64,000 bases of DNA from Propionibacteriaceae bacterium UBA6122 (GCA_002428365.1 DIVW01000023.1:76018-140017), one strand, 5' to 3'. Shown: positions 24,475 through 33,228, numbered from the stretch's first letter. The notes: generated by a model from the letters alone, not told the origin. Numbers and translations are program-made.

Positions 24475-26480
24475 ACCTGGTCGACGCCGGCCTCTACGGC
24501 CTGCTCGGATCCGCGACGGTGGCCATCGTGATGGCCATCGTGCTCACCGGACGGGCGCGCAACGTCATCGCCGGGCTGGCGGTACTGGCCACCGGGGTGG
24601 CTGCGGCGCTGACCGGCCTGGCCACCCTGCTCGGCTATGCCGGCACCGGCTTGGCCATTCCGGTGGCCCTGCCGCTGGTCGGCGACCTGGACGCGCTGGT
24701 GCTGGCCCCCGATCGCCTCGGCGGTTTCTTCATGCTGCTGGCCGGGCTGGTGATCGCGGCCAGCGCCCTGTTCGGCATCGGCTACGCCCACGGCCCGGCC
24801 GCCTCCCGGACCGGCTGGACCGGTTTCGCCGCCTTCGCCCTCGGTGTGGTGCTGGTGCCAGCCGCCGCCGACGCGATCACCTTCTTGTTGGCTTGGGAGT
24901 TGATGGCGCTGGGCTCCACCGTCCTGCTGCTGGCCGAGCACGCCACCCGCCAAGCCGTGCGGGCCGCAACGATCTGGTACGCGGTGATGACCCACCTCTC
25001 CTTCCTGTTGTTGCTGGCTGGTTTCGGTGTGCTGATCAATGCCGCCGGTGGCACCAGTTGGACCCGGATGGTCGGCATCGCCGAGCCGACCGCAAGCCTG
25101 GCCTTCGCGCTGCTGATCGCCGGCTTCGCCACCAAAGCCGGGCTGGTGCCGGTGCACGTCTGGCTGCCCCGGGCTCACCCCGAAGCCCCGAGCCACGCCT
25201 CGGCCGCCATGAGCGCGGCGATGGTGAAGATGGGCATTTACGGCATCCTGTTGGTCACCTTGCGGCTGCTGCCCAACGGTGGGTCGTGGTGGGCGGTCGT
25301 GCTGGTGGCACTGGGGGCGATCTCGGCGCTCTACGGCATCCTGCAAGCCTCGGTGCAATCCGACCTCAAGCGGCTGTTGGCCTACTCCACCACCGAAAAC
25401 GTCGGGCTGATCACTACCGCGATTGGGGTCGGGCTGTTGCTGCACCAATCGGGCCAGCACGCCGCCGCGGACGTGGCGCTGATCGCCGCTCTGCTGCTGG
25501 CGCTGAGCCATGCCGCCTTCAAGACCGTCCTGTTCCTCGGGGCTGGTGCGGTGCTGCACGCCACCGGTGAACGTGACCTCGACCAACTCGGCGGGTTGGC
25601 CTCGCGGATGCCGATCACTGCCCTGACCTTCGGGGTGGGCGCGCTGGGGGCGGCGGCGCTGCCGGTCACCTCGGGCTTCGTGGCCGAATGGGTGCTGCTG
25701 CAGGCGCTCATTCATGCCGACGCCAAAGCCGACCGACTGCTGGCCGTGGTGATGCCGCTGACCATGGGCGTGGTGGCCCTAACTATCGGACTTGGCCTGC
25801 TTACCTTCGTCAAAGCTGCCGGCATCGGCTTCCTGGCTCGGCCCCGCAGCCAGGCGGCCAATGAGGCCAGCGAAGTTGGCTTCAGCATGCGGCTGGCGTT
25901 GCTCGGCTCGGCCGGGCTGACCATCGGGCTAGGGCTGATTCCTGGACCGCTCTCCCAGCTTCTGGCCGGTGCGGTGGGGGCCAGCGGCATCGCCACCACC
26001 GGCCTGACCGGCCTGGAGCTGGGCGGGCTGGGCGTGGTGGTGCTCAACCCGTTGGCGCTCACCGCCCTGACCTTGGTGTTGTTGGCCGGGGTGCTGATCG
26101 TGAATGTGATCGCCTCCCGGCGCCACCCGCGCCGCGAAGTTGAGCTGCCCTGGGGGTGCGGTGGTGAGCGCACCAGCCCGCGGATGGAATACAACGCCAC
26201 CAGCTACTCCGAGCCGCTGGCGCGAGTGTTCGGCGGGTCGCTGCACACCCGCCGCAGCGTTGAAGTGGAGCATCCCGACGACGCGCCGCTGCTGGTATCA
26301 GGCATTGAGTTCAACCAGGAGACCGTCGATCTGGTCGAACACCGGGTCTATCTGCCGGCTGCGCGGTTGGCCGAACGCTTCGGTGATTTCGCTCGCAAGC
26401 TGCAAAACGGCAGCATTCACCGCTACGTCGGCTTCTCTTTCGCAGCCCTGCTGCTCGTCCTGGTGTTGGTGACGCGATGA
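24471..26480 (+). CDS. HyfB/NuoL-like proton-pumping-type membrane subunit
   Basis: 669 residues with about 16 hydrophobic segments. The Mrp/NuoL/M/N core is recognisable ('AFATKAGLVPVHVWLPRAHP', written here without its first residues, and 'QSDLKRLLAYSTTENVGL'). The Lys in TKAG, the HP pair and the Lys of DLKRLLAYS are the residues linked to ion translocation in this family. The C-terminal extension 'LPWGCGG' to 'RMEYNATSYSEPLARVFGG' is typical of HyfB. It corresponds to Rv0083. ATGA overlaps at both ends. Confidence 0.92.
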   Translation: MNLVDAGLYGLLGSATVAIVMAIVLTGRARNVIAGLAVLATGVAAALTGLATLLGYAGTGLAIPVALPLVGDLDALVLAPDRLGGFFMLLAGLVIAASALFGIGYAHGPAASRTGWTGFAAFALGVVLVPAAADAITFLLAWELMALGSTVLLLAEHATRQAVRAATIWYAVMTHLSFLLLLAGFGVLINAAGGTSWTRMVGIAEPTASLAFALLIAGFATKAGLVPVHVWLPRAHPEAPSHASAAMSAAMVKMGIYGILLVTLRLLPNGGSWWAVVLVALGAISALYGILQASVQSDLKRLLAYSTTENVGLITTAIGVGLLLHQSGQHAAADVALIAALLLALSHAAFKTVLFLGAGAVLHATGERDLDQLGGLASRMPITALTFGVGALGAAALPVTSGFVAEWVLLQALIHADAKADRLLAVVMPLTMGVVALTIGLGLLTFVKAAGIGFLARPRSQAANEASEVGFSMRLALLGSAGLTIGLGLIPGPLSQLLAGAVGASGIATTGLTGLELGGLGVVVLNPLALTALTLVLLAGVLIVNVIASRRHPRREVELPWGCGGERTSPRMEYNATSYSEPLARVFGGSLHTRRSVEVEHPDDAPLLVSGIEFNQETVDLVEHRVYLPAARLAERFGDFARKLQNGSIHRYVGFSFAALLLVLVLVTR

Positions 26481-27421
26481 TCGATTCAGTAGTGGTGATC
26501 GTGGTTCACCTGGTCTTCGCGCTGGCGATCACGCCGGTACTGATCGGGGTCATGCGTACCGTCCGGGCGCGCCTGGAGGGACGGGTTGGCGGCGGCATCG
26601 TCCAGCCGTGGCGCGATGTGCTCAAGCTGTTCGCCAAGGAGCCGTTGCGGGCGCCTGGCTCCAGCCCGGTGCTCACCTGGGCCCCGTTGCTGCTGATGGC
26701 CTCCTCGTTGGTGTTGTGCGCGTTGATTCCCCTAGTCAGCACGCTGCCATTGGCCGGAGTGCCCGGTGAGTTGTTCGTGGTGGTCTCGGTGCTGCTGCTT
26801 GGAACGGTGGCCTTGGCCATGCTCGGCTTGGAAGCCGGCACCGCCTTCGGTGGCATGGGGTCGAGCCGGCACATGGTGTTCACCGCGCTGGTGGAGCCCA
26901 CCGTGCTGCTGAGCATCTACGCCCTCAGCGTGCCGGCCGGCACCTCGGCGCTGGCCGCGATCGTCCGCTCACGCCGCGATGATCTCTCCACCCTGCTCAA
27001 CCCGGTGAGCATCTTGGCGATCGCGGCCCTGATCGTGGTCGTGATCGCTGAGACTGGACGGCTGCCAGTCGACAACCCGGCCACCCATCTGGAACTCACC
27101 ATGGTGCACGAGGCGATGATCCTGGAAAGCGGCGGCCGCGACCTGGGCTGGCTGGAGTTCGGCTCCTGGCTGCGCCTGACCGCACTGCTCGGGCTGACAG
27201 TGAATCTCGCCGTGCCGTGGGCGGTGGCTGGTGATGCCAGTTGGACCGCACTGCTGGTCGGCGTAGCTGCGACCACGGTGAAGCTGGTGGCCGCAGCTGC
27301 GCTGCTGGCTGCAGTCGAAGTGTTCCTGGCCAAGCTGCGGCTGTTCCGGGTGCCGGAGCTGCTGGCCGGCTCGTTCGTGCTGGCTTTCCTATCCGTGTCT
27401 GCCTCCTACCTGGTGTTCTGA
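26477..27421 (+). CDS. hycD: HyfC/HycD/NuoH-like membrane subunit
   Basis: 314 residues with eight hydrophobic segments. Cytoplasmic loop motifs match NuoH/HycD: 'GGGIVQPWRDVLKLFAKEP' after the first helix and 'TGRLPVDNPATHLELTMVHE' in the middle, which carries the acidic residues that couple the redox arm to the membrane arm. It corresponds to Rv0084 (HycD). The start overlaps the upstream stop; the next gene begins 10 bp downstream with its own AGGAGG site. Confidence 0.93.
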   Translation: MIDSVVVIVVHLVFALAITPVLIGVMRTVRARLEGRVGGGIVQPWRDVLKLFAKEPLRAPGSSPVLTWAPLLLMASSLVLCALIPLVSTLPLAGVPGELFVVVSVLLLGTVALAMLGLEAGTAFGGMGSSRHMVFTALVEPTVLLSIYALSVPAGTSALAAIVRSRRDDLSTLLNPVSILAIAALIVVVIAETGRLPVDNPATHLELTMVHEAMILESGGRDLGWLEFGSWLRLTALLGLTVNLAVPWAVAGDASWTALLVGVAATTVKLVAAAALLAAVEVFLAKLRLFRVPELLAGSFVLAFLSVSASYLVF

Positions 27422-27430
27422 GGAGGTCCA

Positions 27431-28090
27431 ATGAGCCAAGAGGTCTTCCAGCAGCTAGTCGCCACCACGACCGGCGTGCTACTGCTGACCGCAATTCTGC
27501 AAGTCTGGGGACGCTCGCTGGTGCGCTCCATCGGCCTGCTCGCTGTGCAGGGAGCCGCCCTGGCCGGGCTTGCCTTCACCGTCGGATTCCATGCCGGTGA
27601 GCCGCAAGCGACCCTGGTGGCACTGATCGTGTTGGTGATGAAGTCGGCGGTGCTGCCTGCGGCCCTGCTGCGCTCAGCAAGGCTCACCGGTGAGACTCGC
27701 GAACGTCCGGCTGCGCTCAACCCGGCAGTGGAACTGATCGGGGCGGCCGGGCTGACCCTGATCGCCTACATCGTCGGGACGCCGCTGGTCGGCGACAACC
27801 CTGATCCGGCTCGCCAGGCGCTGCCGGTGGGCATCTCGCTGGTGTTGCTCGGCTTCTGGCTGCTGCTGATTCGGCGCTCGGCGATCACCCAGTTGATCGG
27901 CTTTCTGGTGCTCGACAACGGCATCGCCACGGTGTCATTCCTGGCTTCAAGCGGGCTGCCGTTGACCGTTGAACTGGGTGCCTCGCTGGACGTGTTGTTG
28001 GTGGTGCTGATCCTCGGCGTGTTCGTGGTGCGGATGCAGCGCCAGCAGGGGCACTCCGATATCACCGAGTTGAAGGAGCTGCACGACTGA
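27431..28090 (+). CDS. hycP: HyfE-like membrane subunit (HycP)
   Basis: 219 residues with about seven hydrophobic segments, matching the HyfE/NuoK-like family ('LIVLVMKSAVLPAALLRSAR' and 'GFLVLDNGIATVSFL'). A cytoplasmic tail 'RMQRQQGHSDITELKELHD' ends it. AGGAGGTCC lies just before ATG 27431. It corresponds to Rv0085 (HycP). Its stop overlaps the next ATG by one base. Confidence 0.9.
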   Translation: MSQEVFQQLVATTTGVLLLTAILQVWGRSLVRSIGLLAVQGAALAGLAFTVGFHAGEPQATLVALIVLVMKSAVLPAALLRSARLTGETRERPAALNPAVELIGAAGLTLIAYIVGTPLVGDNPDPARQALPVGISLVLLGFWLLLIRRSAITQLIGFLVLDNGIATVSFLASSGLPLTVELGASLDVLLVVLILGVFVVRMQRQQGHSDITELKELHD

Positions 28091-29526
28091 TGGCTGCGCT
28101 CATTTTGCTCCCGCTGACCCTCCCGCTGCTGATGGCCGGGATCGGTTTCCTCTTCCCCAGGGCCTACTGGACGCTGGCGCTGCCGATCATTTCCGCGGCC
28201 GCCCTGCTGGCAGTCGGGGTCGGGCTGATCATCGCGGTGCAGGCCAGTGGCCCGGTGGTGGCCGTGGCGGGTTGGCTGCGCGTGGATGCCCTGAGCGCCT
28301 GGATGCTGGCCGTGGTGGGTGCGGTGGCGGTGGTGGCGTTGTGGGGCGGCGCTCCCGTCCGGTCGAAATCGAAGGCGAGCGTGGGTTCGTTCACCGCGCT
28401 GCTGAACCTGTTCCTGGGCGCGATGAGCCTGGCCCTGGTGGCCGACAACGTCGGGCTGATGTGGGTGGCGATCGAGCTGACCACCATCACCACTGCTTTC
28501 CTGGTGGCCTCCGGTGAGGGCCGCAACTCCCTCGAAGCGGCCTGGAAATACGTCGTGTTGGGCGCGGTCGGCGTCGCCATCGCCTTCCTCGGCGTGGCGT
28601 TGCTTTCGGCGGCCAGCGGCAGCCACAGCGAAACGGGGGTCTCCTGGACGTCCCTGATGGCGCACGCCGCCACGCTCGACCCGGCCATGACCAAACTCGC
28701 CGGGGCGTTGGCCGTCCTCGGCTTCGCCACCAAAGCCGGTCTGGCGCCGATGCACTCCTGGCTACCGGACGCGCACAGTCAGGCGCCCGCGCCGGTGAGC
28801 GGGCTGATGTCGGGGGTGCTGCTGAGCGTGGCCTTTTACGCGATCCTGCGGATTCAAGCCGTCACCGATGCCGCGGTCGGGCCCGAGCTGATGCGCACCC
28901 TGCTGATGACTGCTGGGCTGTTGAGCTTGGCGGTCACTGCCGGGCTGGTGCTGACCCAATCCGATTACAAGCGGCTGTTGGCCTACTCCAGCATCGAGCA
29001 CATGGGGCTGCTGGCCATTGGCGCAGCCATCGGCGGGGAGTTGGCGATGGCTGCGGTGCTGCTGCACATTCTCGGCCACGGGTTGATCAAGTCGACGATG
29101 TTCGTGCTGGCCGGGCGCATCTCCGATGCCAGCGGCACCCATCGCATCGACGGGGTGCAGGGGCTGCTGCGCGTCCGTCCTGATCTGGGGGCGCCGTTCC
29201 TGCTTGGCACGGCCGGGCTGCTGGGCTTCCCGCCGTTCGTCACCTTCTTCACCGAAGTGGCCATCATCGTGGCCGGCTTCACCCGCGGCCTGGGCTGGCA
29301 AATGGCGCTGGCTTGCGTGCTGTTGCTGGTGGTCTTCGCTGGCATCGCCCGGCAGGTGCTGGCGATGACGCTGGGCGCTGGGGTGCGCGAGCAGGGCCGT
29401 CCGGTGTGGTGGCGGCGGTTGCCGATCGGGTTGGCGCTACTGACCAGCGCGGTGCTGGGCTTCGCAGCTTGGCCGTTGGCTGGCACGCTGCTGGCCGCCG
29501 TAGGTGCCTTGGGAGGTGTGCGATGA
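28090..29526 (+). CDS. hycQ: HyfF/NuoN-like membrane subunit (HycQ)
   Basis: 478 residues with about 13-14 hydrophobic segments. It is the second antiporter-like subunit of the complex, with 'GFATKAGLAPMHSWLPDAHS' and 'TQSDYKRLLAYSSIEHMGLL', which keep the Lys, His and Glu residues used for ion movement. It corresponds to Rv0086 (HycQ). Having two antiporter-like subunits suggests the complex can couple redox chemistry to an ion gradient (inference). The stop overlaps the next ATG (ATGA). Confidence 0.92.
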   Translation: MAALILLPLTLPLLMAGIGFLFPRAYWTLALPIISAAALLAVGVGLIIAVQASGPVVAVAGWLRVDALSAWMLAVVGAVAVVALWGGAPVRSKSKASVGSFTALLNLFLGAMSLALVADNVGLMWVAIELTTITTAFLVASGEGRNSLEAAWKYVVLGAVGVAIAFLGVALLSAASGSHSETGVSWTSLMAHAATLDPAMTKLAGALAVLGFATKAGLAPMHSWLPDAHSQAPAPVSGLMSGVLLSVAFYAILRIQAVTDAAVGPELMRTLLMTAGLLSLAVTAGLVLTQSDYKRLLAYSSIEHMGLLAIGAAIGGELAMAAVLLHILGHGLIKSTMFVLAGRISDASGTHRIDGVQGLLRVRPDLGAPFLLGTAGLLGFPPFVTFFTEVAIIVAGFTRGLGWQMALACVLLLVVFAGIARQVLAMTLGAGVREQGRPVWWRRLPIGLALLTSAVLGFAAWPLAGTLLAAVGALGGVR

Positions 29527-31010
29527 GGTTGCGTCCGGTAGAAGAGTTCCGCGTCGAGCGGGATCAGCTGATCGAAACCGTCGCTGCTCAGTTGGGCCTT
29601 GGGCGGCGGCTGGCGCTCGTGGCTGGCACCGAAGACGGCACGGTCTGCCGGGTGGTTTATGTGTTCCTCGGCAGTGCCGGGGAGCGGGCCGAGGTGAGTC
29701 TGCGGGTGCCGCGGGATGACGCCTGGGTGCCGAGCCTGGCTGGCCTTTCCTACCAGGCCGGACGGTTCGAGCGGGAACTGCACGACCTCTACGGCATCGT
29801 CGCCCACGATCATCCTCAGCCCTACCGGCTGGTGCGTCACGCGCATTGGCCCACCGGCTTCTACCCGCTACTGGACGGAGCGGTCACCCCGGCCGCCTTC
29901 GATGCCAAGGTTGGCTTCCCCTTCATGGAGGTGGCTGGCAAGGGGGTCTATGAGATTCCGGTCGGGCCGGTGCACGCTGGCCTGATCGAGCCGGGGCATT
30001 TCCGCTTCTCGGTGGTGGGCGAGACCATCGTGCGGATGTATCAGCGGCTGTACTTCGTTCACCGGGGCGTGGAGAAGCTGTTCATTGGCCGCGAAGTCAG
30101 CGATGGCGTCGAGTTGGCCGAGCGGATCAGCGGCGACACCGCGATCGGCCACAACCTGGCCTACCTGCTGGCTGTTGAGGACGCGGTCGGCATCGAGATT
30201 GGGCCGCGGGCCGCGCTGATTAGGGCGCTGCTGCTGGAGTTGGAGCGGCTCTACAACCACATCGCCGACCTGGGGGCACTGGCTAACGATGCCGGCTTCG
30301 GTATCGCCAATTCCCACGCCGGACGGTTGCGCGAAACGCTGCTGCGGCACAACGCGTTGCTCACTGGGCATCGGCTGCTGCGCGGGGCGCTGCATTTGGG
30401 TGGGGCCGAGTTGCTGGCCGAGCCGGATTTGCCTCTGGTGGCTTCGGTGGCCGCTGAGGTGGCTGAGCTGGCTGAGATTGCCACCAGTCATTCGCTGGTG
30501 GCCAACCGGTTGAACACCACCGCTGTGCTGCCCACCGATCAGGCCCAACGCCTCGGCGTGCTGGGCTATGTGGCCCGGGGCAGCGGGGTGGCCATCGATG
30601 CGCGCGCCGATCAGCCGTTCGTTGATTTGGGGCCGGAGTTCCGGGTGGTGACACGGCTGGACGGCGACGTGCGCGCCCGCTTTGACGTCCGCGCTGAAGA
30701 GGTGGCGGTCTCGGCCAAGCTGGTCGCCGACCTGGCCGGACGGATCGCCGCCGCGCCCACCGAGGCTGCCAAACGCCTGCCCCTGCTGACCCACACTGTC
30801 GCTGGTTTAGGAGTGGTCGAAGCCTGGCGCGGCACCTTGGTGCACCGGGTGGAGATTGGCCCTGGGGGAGTGCTGAAGCGGGTGAAGGTGGTCGACCCGT
30901 CGTTCCTGACCTGGCCCGGCCTGCCGGTGGCGTTGAACGACGTGATCGTCCCCGACTTCCCGTTGGCCAACAAGAGCTTCAACTGTTCCTACGCCGGCAA
31001 CGATCTGTAG
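29523..31010 (+). CDS. hycE: NuoC-NuoD fusion, hydrogenase-large-subunit-like protein lacking the Ni-Fe ligands
   Basis: 495 residues. The N-terminal NuoC-like domain carries 'FERELHDLYGIVAHDHP' (about 75-100). The C-terminal NuoD/HyfG-like domain starts near 130. In active group 4 hydrogenases the metal is held by RxCGxC...H and DPCxxCxxR. Here these positions read 'ERISGDTAIGH' and 'NKSFNCSYAG', so only one of four Cys remains. This matches the energy-converting-hydrogenase-related (Ehr) group rather than a true hydrogenase. It corresponds to Rv0087. ATG 29523 overlaps the previous stop. No ferredoxin subunit or Ni-Fe maturation gene is nearby. Confidence 0.92.
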   Translation: MRLRPVEEFRVERDQLIETVAAQLGLGRRLALVAGTEDGTVCRVVYVFLGSAGERAEVSLRVPRDDAWVPSLAGLSYQAGRFERELHDLYGIVAHDHPQPYRLVRHAHWPTGFYPLLDGAVTPAAFDAKVGFPFMEVAGKGVYEIPVGPVHAGLIEPGHFRFSVVGETIVRMYQRLYFVHRGVEKLFIGREVSDGVELAERISGDTAIGHNLAYLLAVEDAVGIEIGPRAALIRALLLELERLYNHIADLGALANDAGFGIANSHAGRLRETLLRHNALLTGHRLLRGALHLGGAELLAEPDLPLVASVAAEVAELAEIATSHSLVANRLNTTAVLPTDQAQRLGVLGYVARGSGVAIDARADQPFVDLGPEFRVVTRLDGDVRARFDVRAEEVAVSAKLVADLAGRIAAAPTEAAKRLPLLTHTVAGLGVVEAWRGTLVHRVEIGPGGVLKRVKVVDPSFLTWPGLPVALNDVIVPDFPLANKSFNCSYAGNDL

Positions 31011-31085
31011 CCACTCCCATTGCGGCGCTTTTCGCAAGGCGGGCTGCGAGGATGGAGTGGTGATTCGAAGGGCCGCTCCAGCAAG

Positions 31086-31967
31086 GTGAGCAACTACCTG
31101 AGCAGCTTCCTGACCCCACGCATGCTGTTCTTTGCGGGCGTGGTGCTGGTGGTCGCGGCCGGGTTGACTTGGATTGTGCGTGACCGGATCGGTCGGCATC
31201 GGCACCAGATGACGTTCTTCGCGTTGCTGGTGAGCGTCGGTGCAGTGTTGCTGGTGACCCTGCTGCGCGAGCCGCCGCAGGGAGCCTGCCCGGGCTGTCT
31301 GGGTGAGTGGCCGGTGGCGAAGGTGATTGCCGGCACGGTGGGCACTGAGGTGGCGCTCAACGTGGGGCTGTTCGTGCCGCCGGTGCTGCTGGGCACGCTG
31401 CTGTGGCGAGCTCCCTGGCGAGCCCTGGTGGTGGGCATGCTGGGCTCGGCCTCAATCGAGCTGGTTCAACCACTGCTCGGAGTCGGCGCCAACGACGCGA
31501 TGGATCTGGTGGCGAACACCGCCGGGGCAGTGATCGGGGCCTCGGCCGGGGCCGTCGCGCTGTTGGTCGCTGATCTGATTCGCAACCGCCGCTTCGAACT
31601 GGTTCGGACGCTGCAAGTGGTGGCCAGTTTGGCGCTGGCGTCCGGTCTGTTGTTCGGCTACCCGGCCTGGGCTGCGGGTAACAAGCAGTCGGCCGGAGCA
31701 GCGCAGCTGGAGCAGTGGTTCGCCGGTACCAAGCTCGCCGACTACCAGCAGGATCGCGATGGTTCTTGGGGGCCGAAGATCGTCGGCTTCGCCAAGACCA
31801 ATGGCCCGATGACTGTGGCGGGCTACCGCACCAAGACCGTCGCGCGCGAGCGATTCAGTTGGAACGTGTACTTCGCCGAGCGCTGCGTGGTGGCCGAGTG
31901 GTCCAAGAAGGGCTTCAGTACGGTTCTGCAGAGCGGGGCGGCGTGCACCGCGACGTTGCAGCCCTAG
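31086..31967 (+). CDS. VanZ-like membrane protein with C-terminal exported domain
   Basis: 293 residues from GTG 31086 (start uncertain; ATG 31122 or an upstream codon at 31020 are alternatives, and no strong ribosome site favours one). Five hydrophobic segments carry a VanZ-like core with 'GSASIELVQPLL' and 'NDAMDLVANTAGAVIGA'. A roughly 100-residue tail outside the last helix contains 'ERFSWNVYFAERCVVAEWS' and two Cys. VanZ proteins are linked to teicoplanin tolerance, but most family members are uncharacterised. It is 75 bp after hycE and could be read through, though functionally unrelated. Confidence 0.7.
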   Translation: MSNYLSSFLTPRMLFFAGVVLVVAAGLTWIVRDRIGRHRHQMTFFALLVSVGAVLLVTLLREPPQGACPGCLGEWPVAKVIAGTVGTEVALNVGLFVPPVLLGTLLWRAPWRALVVGMLGSASIELVQPLLGVGANDAMDLVANTAGAVIGASAGAVALLVADLIRNRRFELVRTLQVVASLALASGLLFGYPAWAAGNKQSAGAAQLEQWFAGTKLADYQQDRDGSWGPKIVGFAKTNGPMTVAGYRTKTVARERFSWNVYFAERCVVAEWSKKGFSTVLQSGAACTATLQP

Positions 31968-31976
31968 TCGAAGCGC

Positions 31977-32255
31977 TCAGTCGGCGAAGGTTGGGTTGAT
32001 GCCCCACACCGAGGAGCCGGTGCGATTGGCCCCGGCGGTGGCGGGACGATCCTCTGCGGTGGAAGCGTCGCTGGTGGCCGCGCTGTCGATGGTGCGGTAA
32101 ACGATTCGGTCGCCAACGATGGTGCCGCAGTAGCGTCCCTCTGGATCAAACACCTTGCCGTTCTTGAGGTGTCCGAGGTACCGGCCTGACCGTGAATGAA
32201 GGTGAGCGCCGAACCGCTGAAGCAGCTGGCCGCTCCGGGTGTAAAGATGATCCAT
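31977..32255 (-). CDS. Small hypothetical protein with GxxxGxxxxG beta-repeats
   Basis: 92 residues. The first 55 show short repeats of the kind 'GRYLGHLKNGKVFDPEGRYC' followed by 'GTIVGDRIVYR', suggesting a small beta-meander. The C-terminal 35 residues are Ala/Thr/Asp-rich and probably flexible. I do not recognise a named family. There is no clear ribosome site before ATG 32255. It converges with the VanZ-like gene, 9 bp between stops. Confidence 0.6.
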   Translation of the reverse strand: MDHLYTRSGQLLQRFGAHLHSRSGRYLGHLKNGKVFDPEGRYCGTIVGDRIVYRTIDSAATSDASTAEDRPATAGANRTGSSVWGINPTFAD

Positions 32256-32310
32256 GCTCTATTGACTCACCTTTGCCTCACTTCGCCTAATGCGGGGTTT
32301 GCGCAACAGT

Positions 32311-32736
32311 TCAGTCGTTGATTGCCTCGACGCCGAGGCGCCGCAACTCGGCCAGATGGGCGAGCATCTTTTCGAGCACTTCGGGGTCGTGACCCTGCCA
32401 ATCGAGCACCTCGCCGACCACCCGGATCGGCGCCCGGGTGCGGTAGGACCGAGTGGGGTTGCCGGGGAATTTCTTGTCGGTCAGATTGGGGTCGTTCTCG
32501 ATTTCGCCGGTGGGCTCAACTCGATAGATCCGACCCGGATCGCCGCCGACGGCCAGCTCTGCGCCCCAGATGGCGGCGTCCATGGTGGCGGTGAGGTAGA
32601 TGAAGTTGGCCTGGTTGCCCTCGCCGAAGTTTGAGCGGAACCCGGCCGAAAGTAGGTCGCCGATGTTCAGCTCGGCCTTGGTGCCGTGGAAGAAGGGCCC
32701 AGTATCGAGGACGTCAGCAGGTGACGGTTGCTCCAT
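32311..32736 (-). CDS. arr: NAD+-dependent rifampin ADP-ribosyltransferase
   Basis: 141 residues, full length for Arr. Family motifs are clear: 'FFHGTKAELNIGDLL' near the start, 'IYLTATMDAAIWGAELA' in the middle, and 'DDPNVTDKK'-like 'NDPNLTDKKFPGNPTRSYRT'. Arr moves ADP-ribose from NAD+ to a rifamycin hydroxyl and inactivates the drug in the cytoplasm. GGAGGAG precedes the ATG. No mobile-element marks are nearby and base composition matches the surroundings, so it looks like a native chromosomal Arr as in mycobacteria rather than an integron cassette. Confidence 0.95.
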   Translation of the reverse strand: MEQPSPADVLDTGPFFHGTKAELNIGDLLSAGFRSNFGEGNQANFIYLTATMDAAIWGAELAVGGDPGRIYRVEPTGEIENDPNLTDKKFPGNPTRSYRTRAPIRVVGEVLDWQGHDPEVLEKMLAHLAELRRLGVEAIND

Positions 32737-32849
32737 GACTCCTCCAGCGCAGTTGGGGATCGGTGCTGTCTAGTTCACCACCTGTGGGCCGGATTTGGCA
32801 GGGGCTGGGATGTTTTGGAGCTTCCGGTGAGCGCAGATCGGCTACTCTG

Positions 32850-32868
32850 AATGAGAAGCGTTCTCATT
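32850..32868. promoter_or_regulatory. Zur box upstream of the HU-like gene
   Basis: AATGAGAA-GCG-TTCTCATT, a perfect 19-bp palindrome matching the actinobacterial Zur pattern. It ends 20 bp before the HU start, over the expected promoter. A second copy is at 33953. Confidence 0.85.
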
Positions 32869-32888
32869 AATGGAAGTAGGGAGAAGAG

Positions 32889-33167
32889 ATGAATCGCAAG
32901 GAACTGGCCAGTGCGGTAGCGGCTGGCACTGGTCTGAGTGTGCCGTTGGCCAATGAAGCTGTAGCTGCTGTGCTGGACGTGATCATGCGTGAAGTCAGTG
33001 CTGGTGAGGCGGTCGTGTTGCCCGGCTTTGGCTCCTTTGAGGCGCGAGATCGGGCTGCCCGTGAGGGCCGCAACCCGAAGACCGGGGAGCCGATGACGAT
33101 TCCGGCTGGCCGGGTGCCAGCATTCAAGGCTGGGCTTGCCTTCCGCCGCGAGGTCGCTGGCCGCTGA
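32889..33167 (+). CDS. HU-family DNA-binding protein, predicted Zur-regulated
   Basis: 92 residues, a complete HU/IHF fold: 'MNRKELASAVAAGTGLS' helix pair, 'VVLPGFGSFEARDRAAREGR' with the start of the DNA-binding arm, then 'NPKTGEPMTIPAGRVPAFKAG'. The protein contains no Cys and no His. AGGGAGAAG lies 5 bases before the ATG. Unlike the long Lys/Ala-tailed HU of many actinobacteria it has no extra tail. The perfect Zur palindrome upstream indicates induction at low zinc; it is probably an accessory HU paralogue beside the housekeeping one elsewhere. Confidence 0.9.
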   Translation: MNRKELASAVAAGTGLSVPLANEAVAAVLDVIMREVSAGEAVVLPGFGSFEARDRAAREGRNPKTGEPMTIPAGRVPAFKAGLAFRREVAGR

Positions 33168-33174
33168 AGCTGAG

Positions 33175-33222
33175 GGGCTCTGGGTGGCTGGGTGTCGATT
33201 GACGACCGGCAACCCAGAGCCC
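33175..33222. terminator. Convergent hairpin between HU and rpsN
   Basis: Perfect 11-bp stem GGGCTCTGGGT / ACCCAGAGCCC with a 26-base loop that can fold further. It lies between the HU stop and the rpsN stop and can serve both strands. There is no T-run, so termination may be weak. Confidence 0.6.
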
Positions 33223-33228
33223 GGGCAG

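Noticed and set aside
24360..25715. Long minus-strand open frame of 451 codons
   Set aside because: It lies opposite the HyfB-like gene, is Gln/Gly/His-rich without any domain, and arises from high-GC codon bias.
27766..28755. Minus-strand open frame opposite hycP/hycQ
   Set aside because: Shadow frame with repeated GHQ/DRQ-type composition and no recognisable motif.
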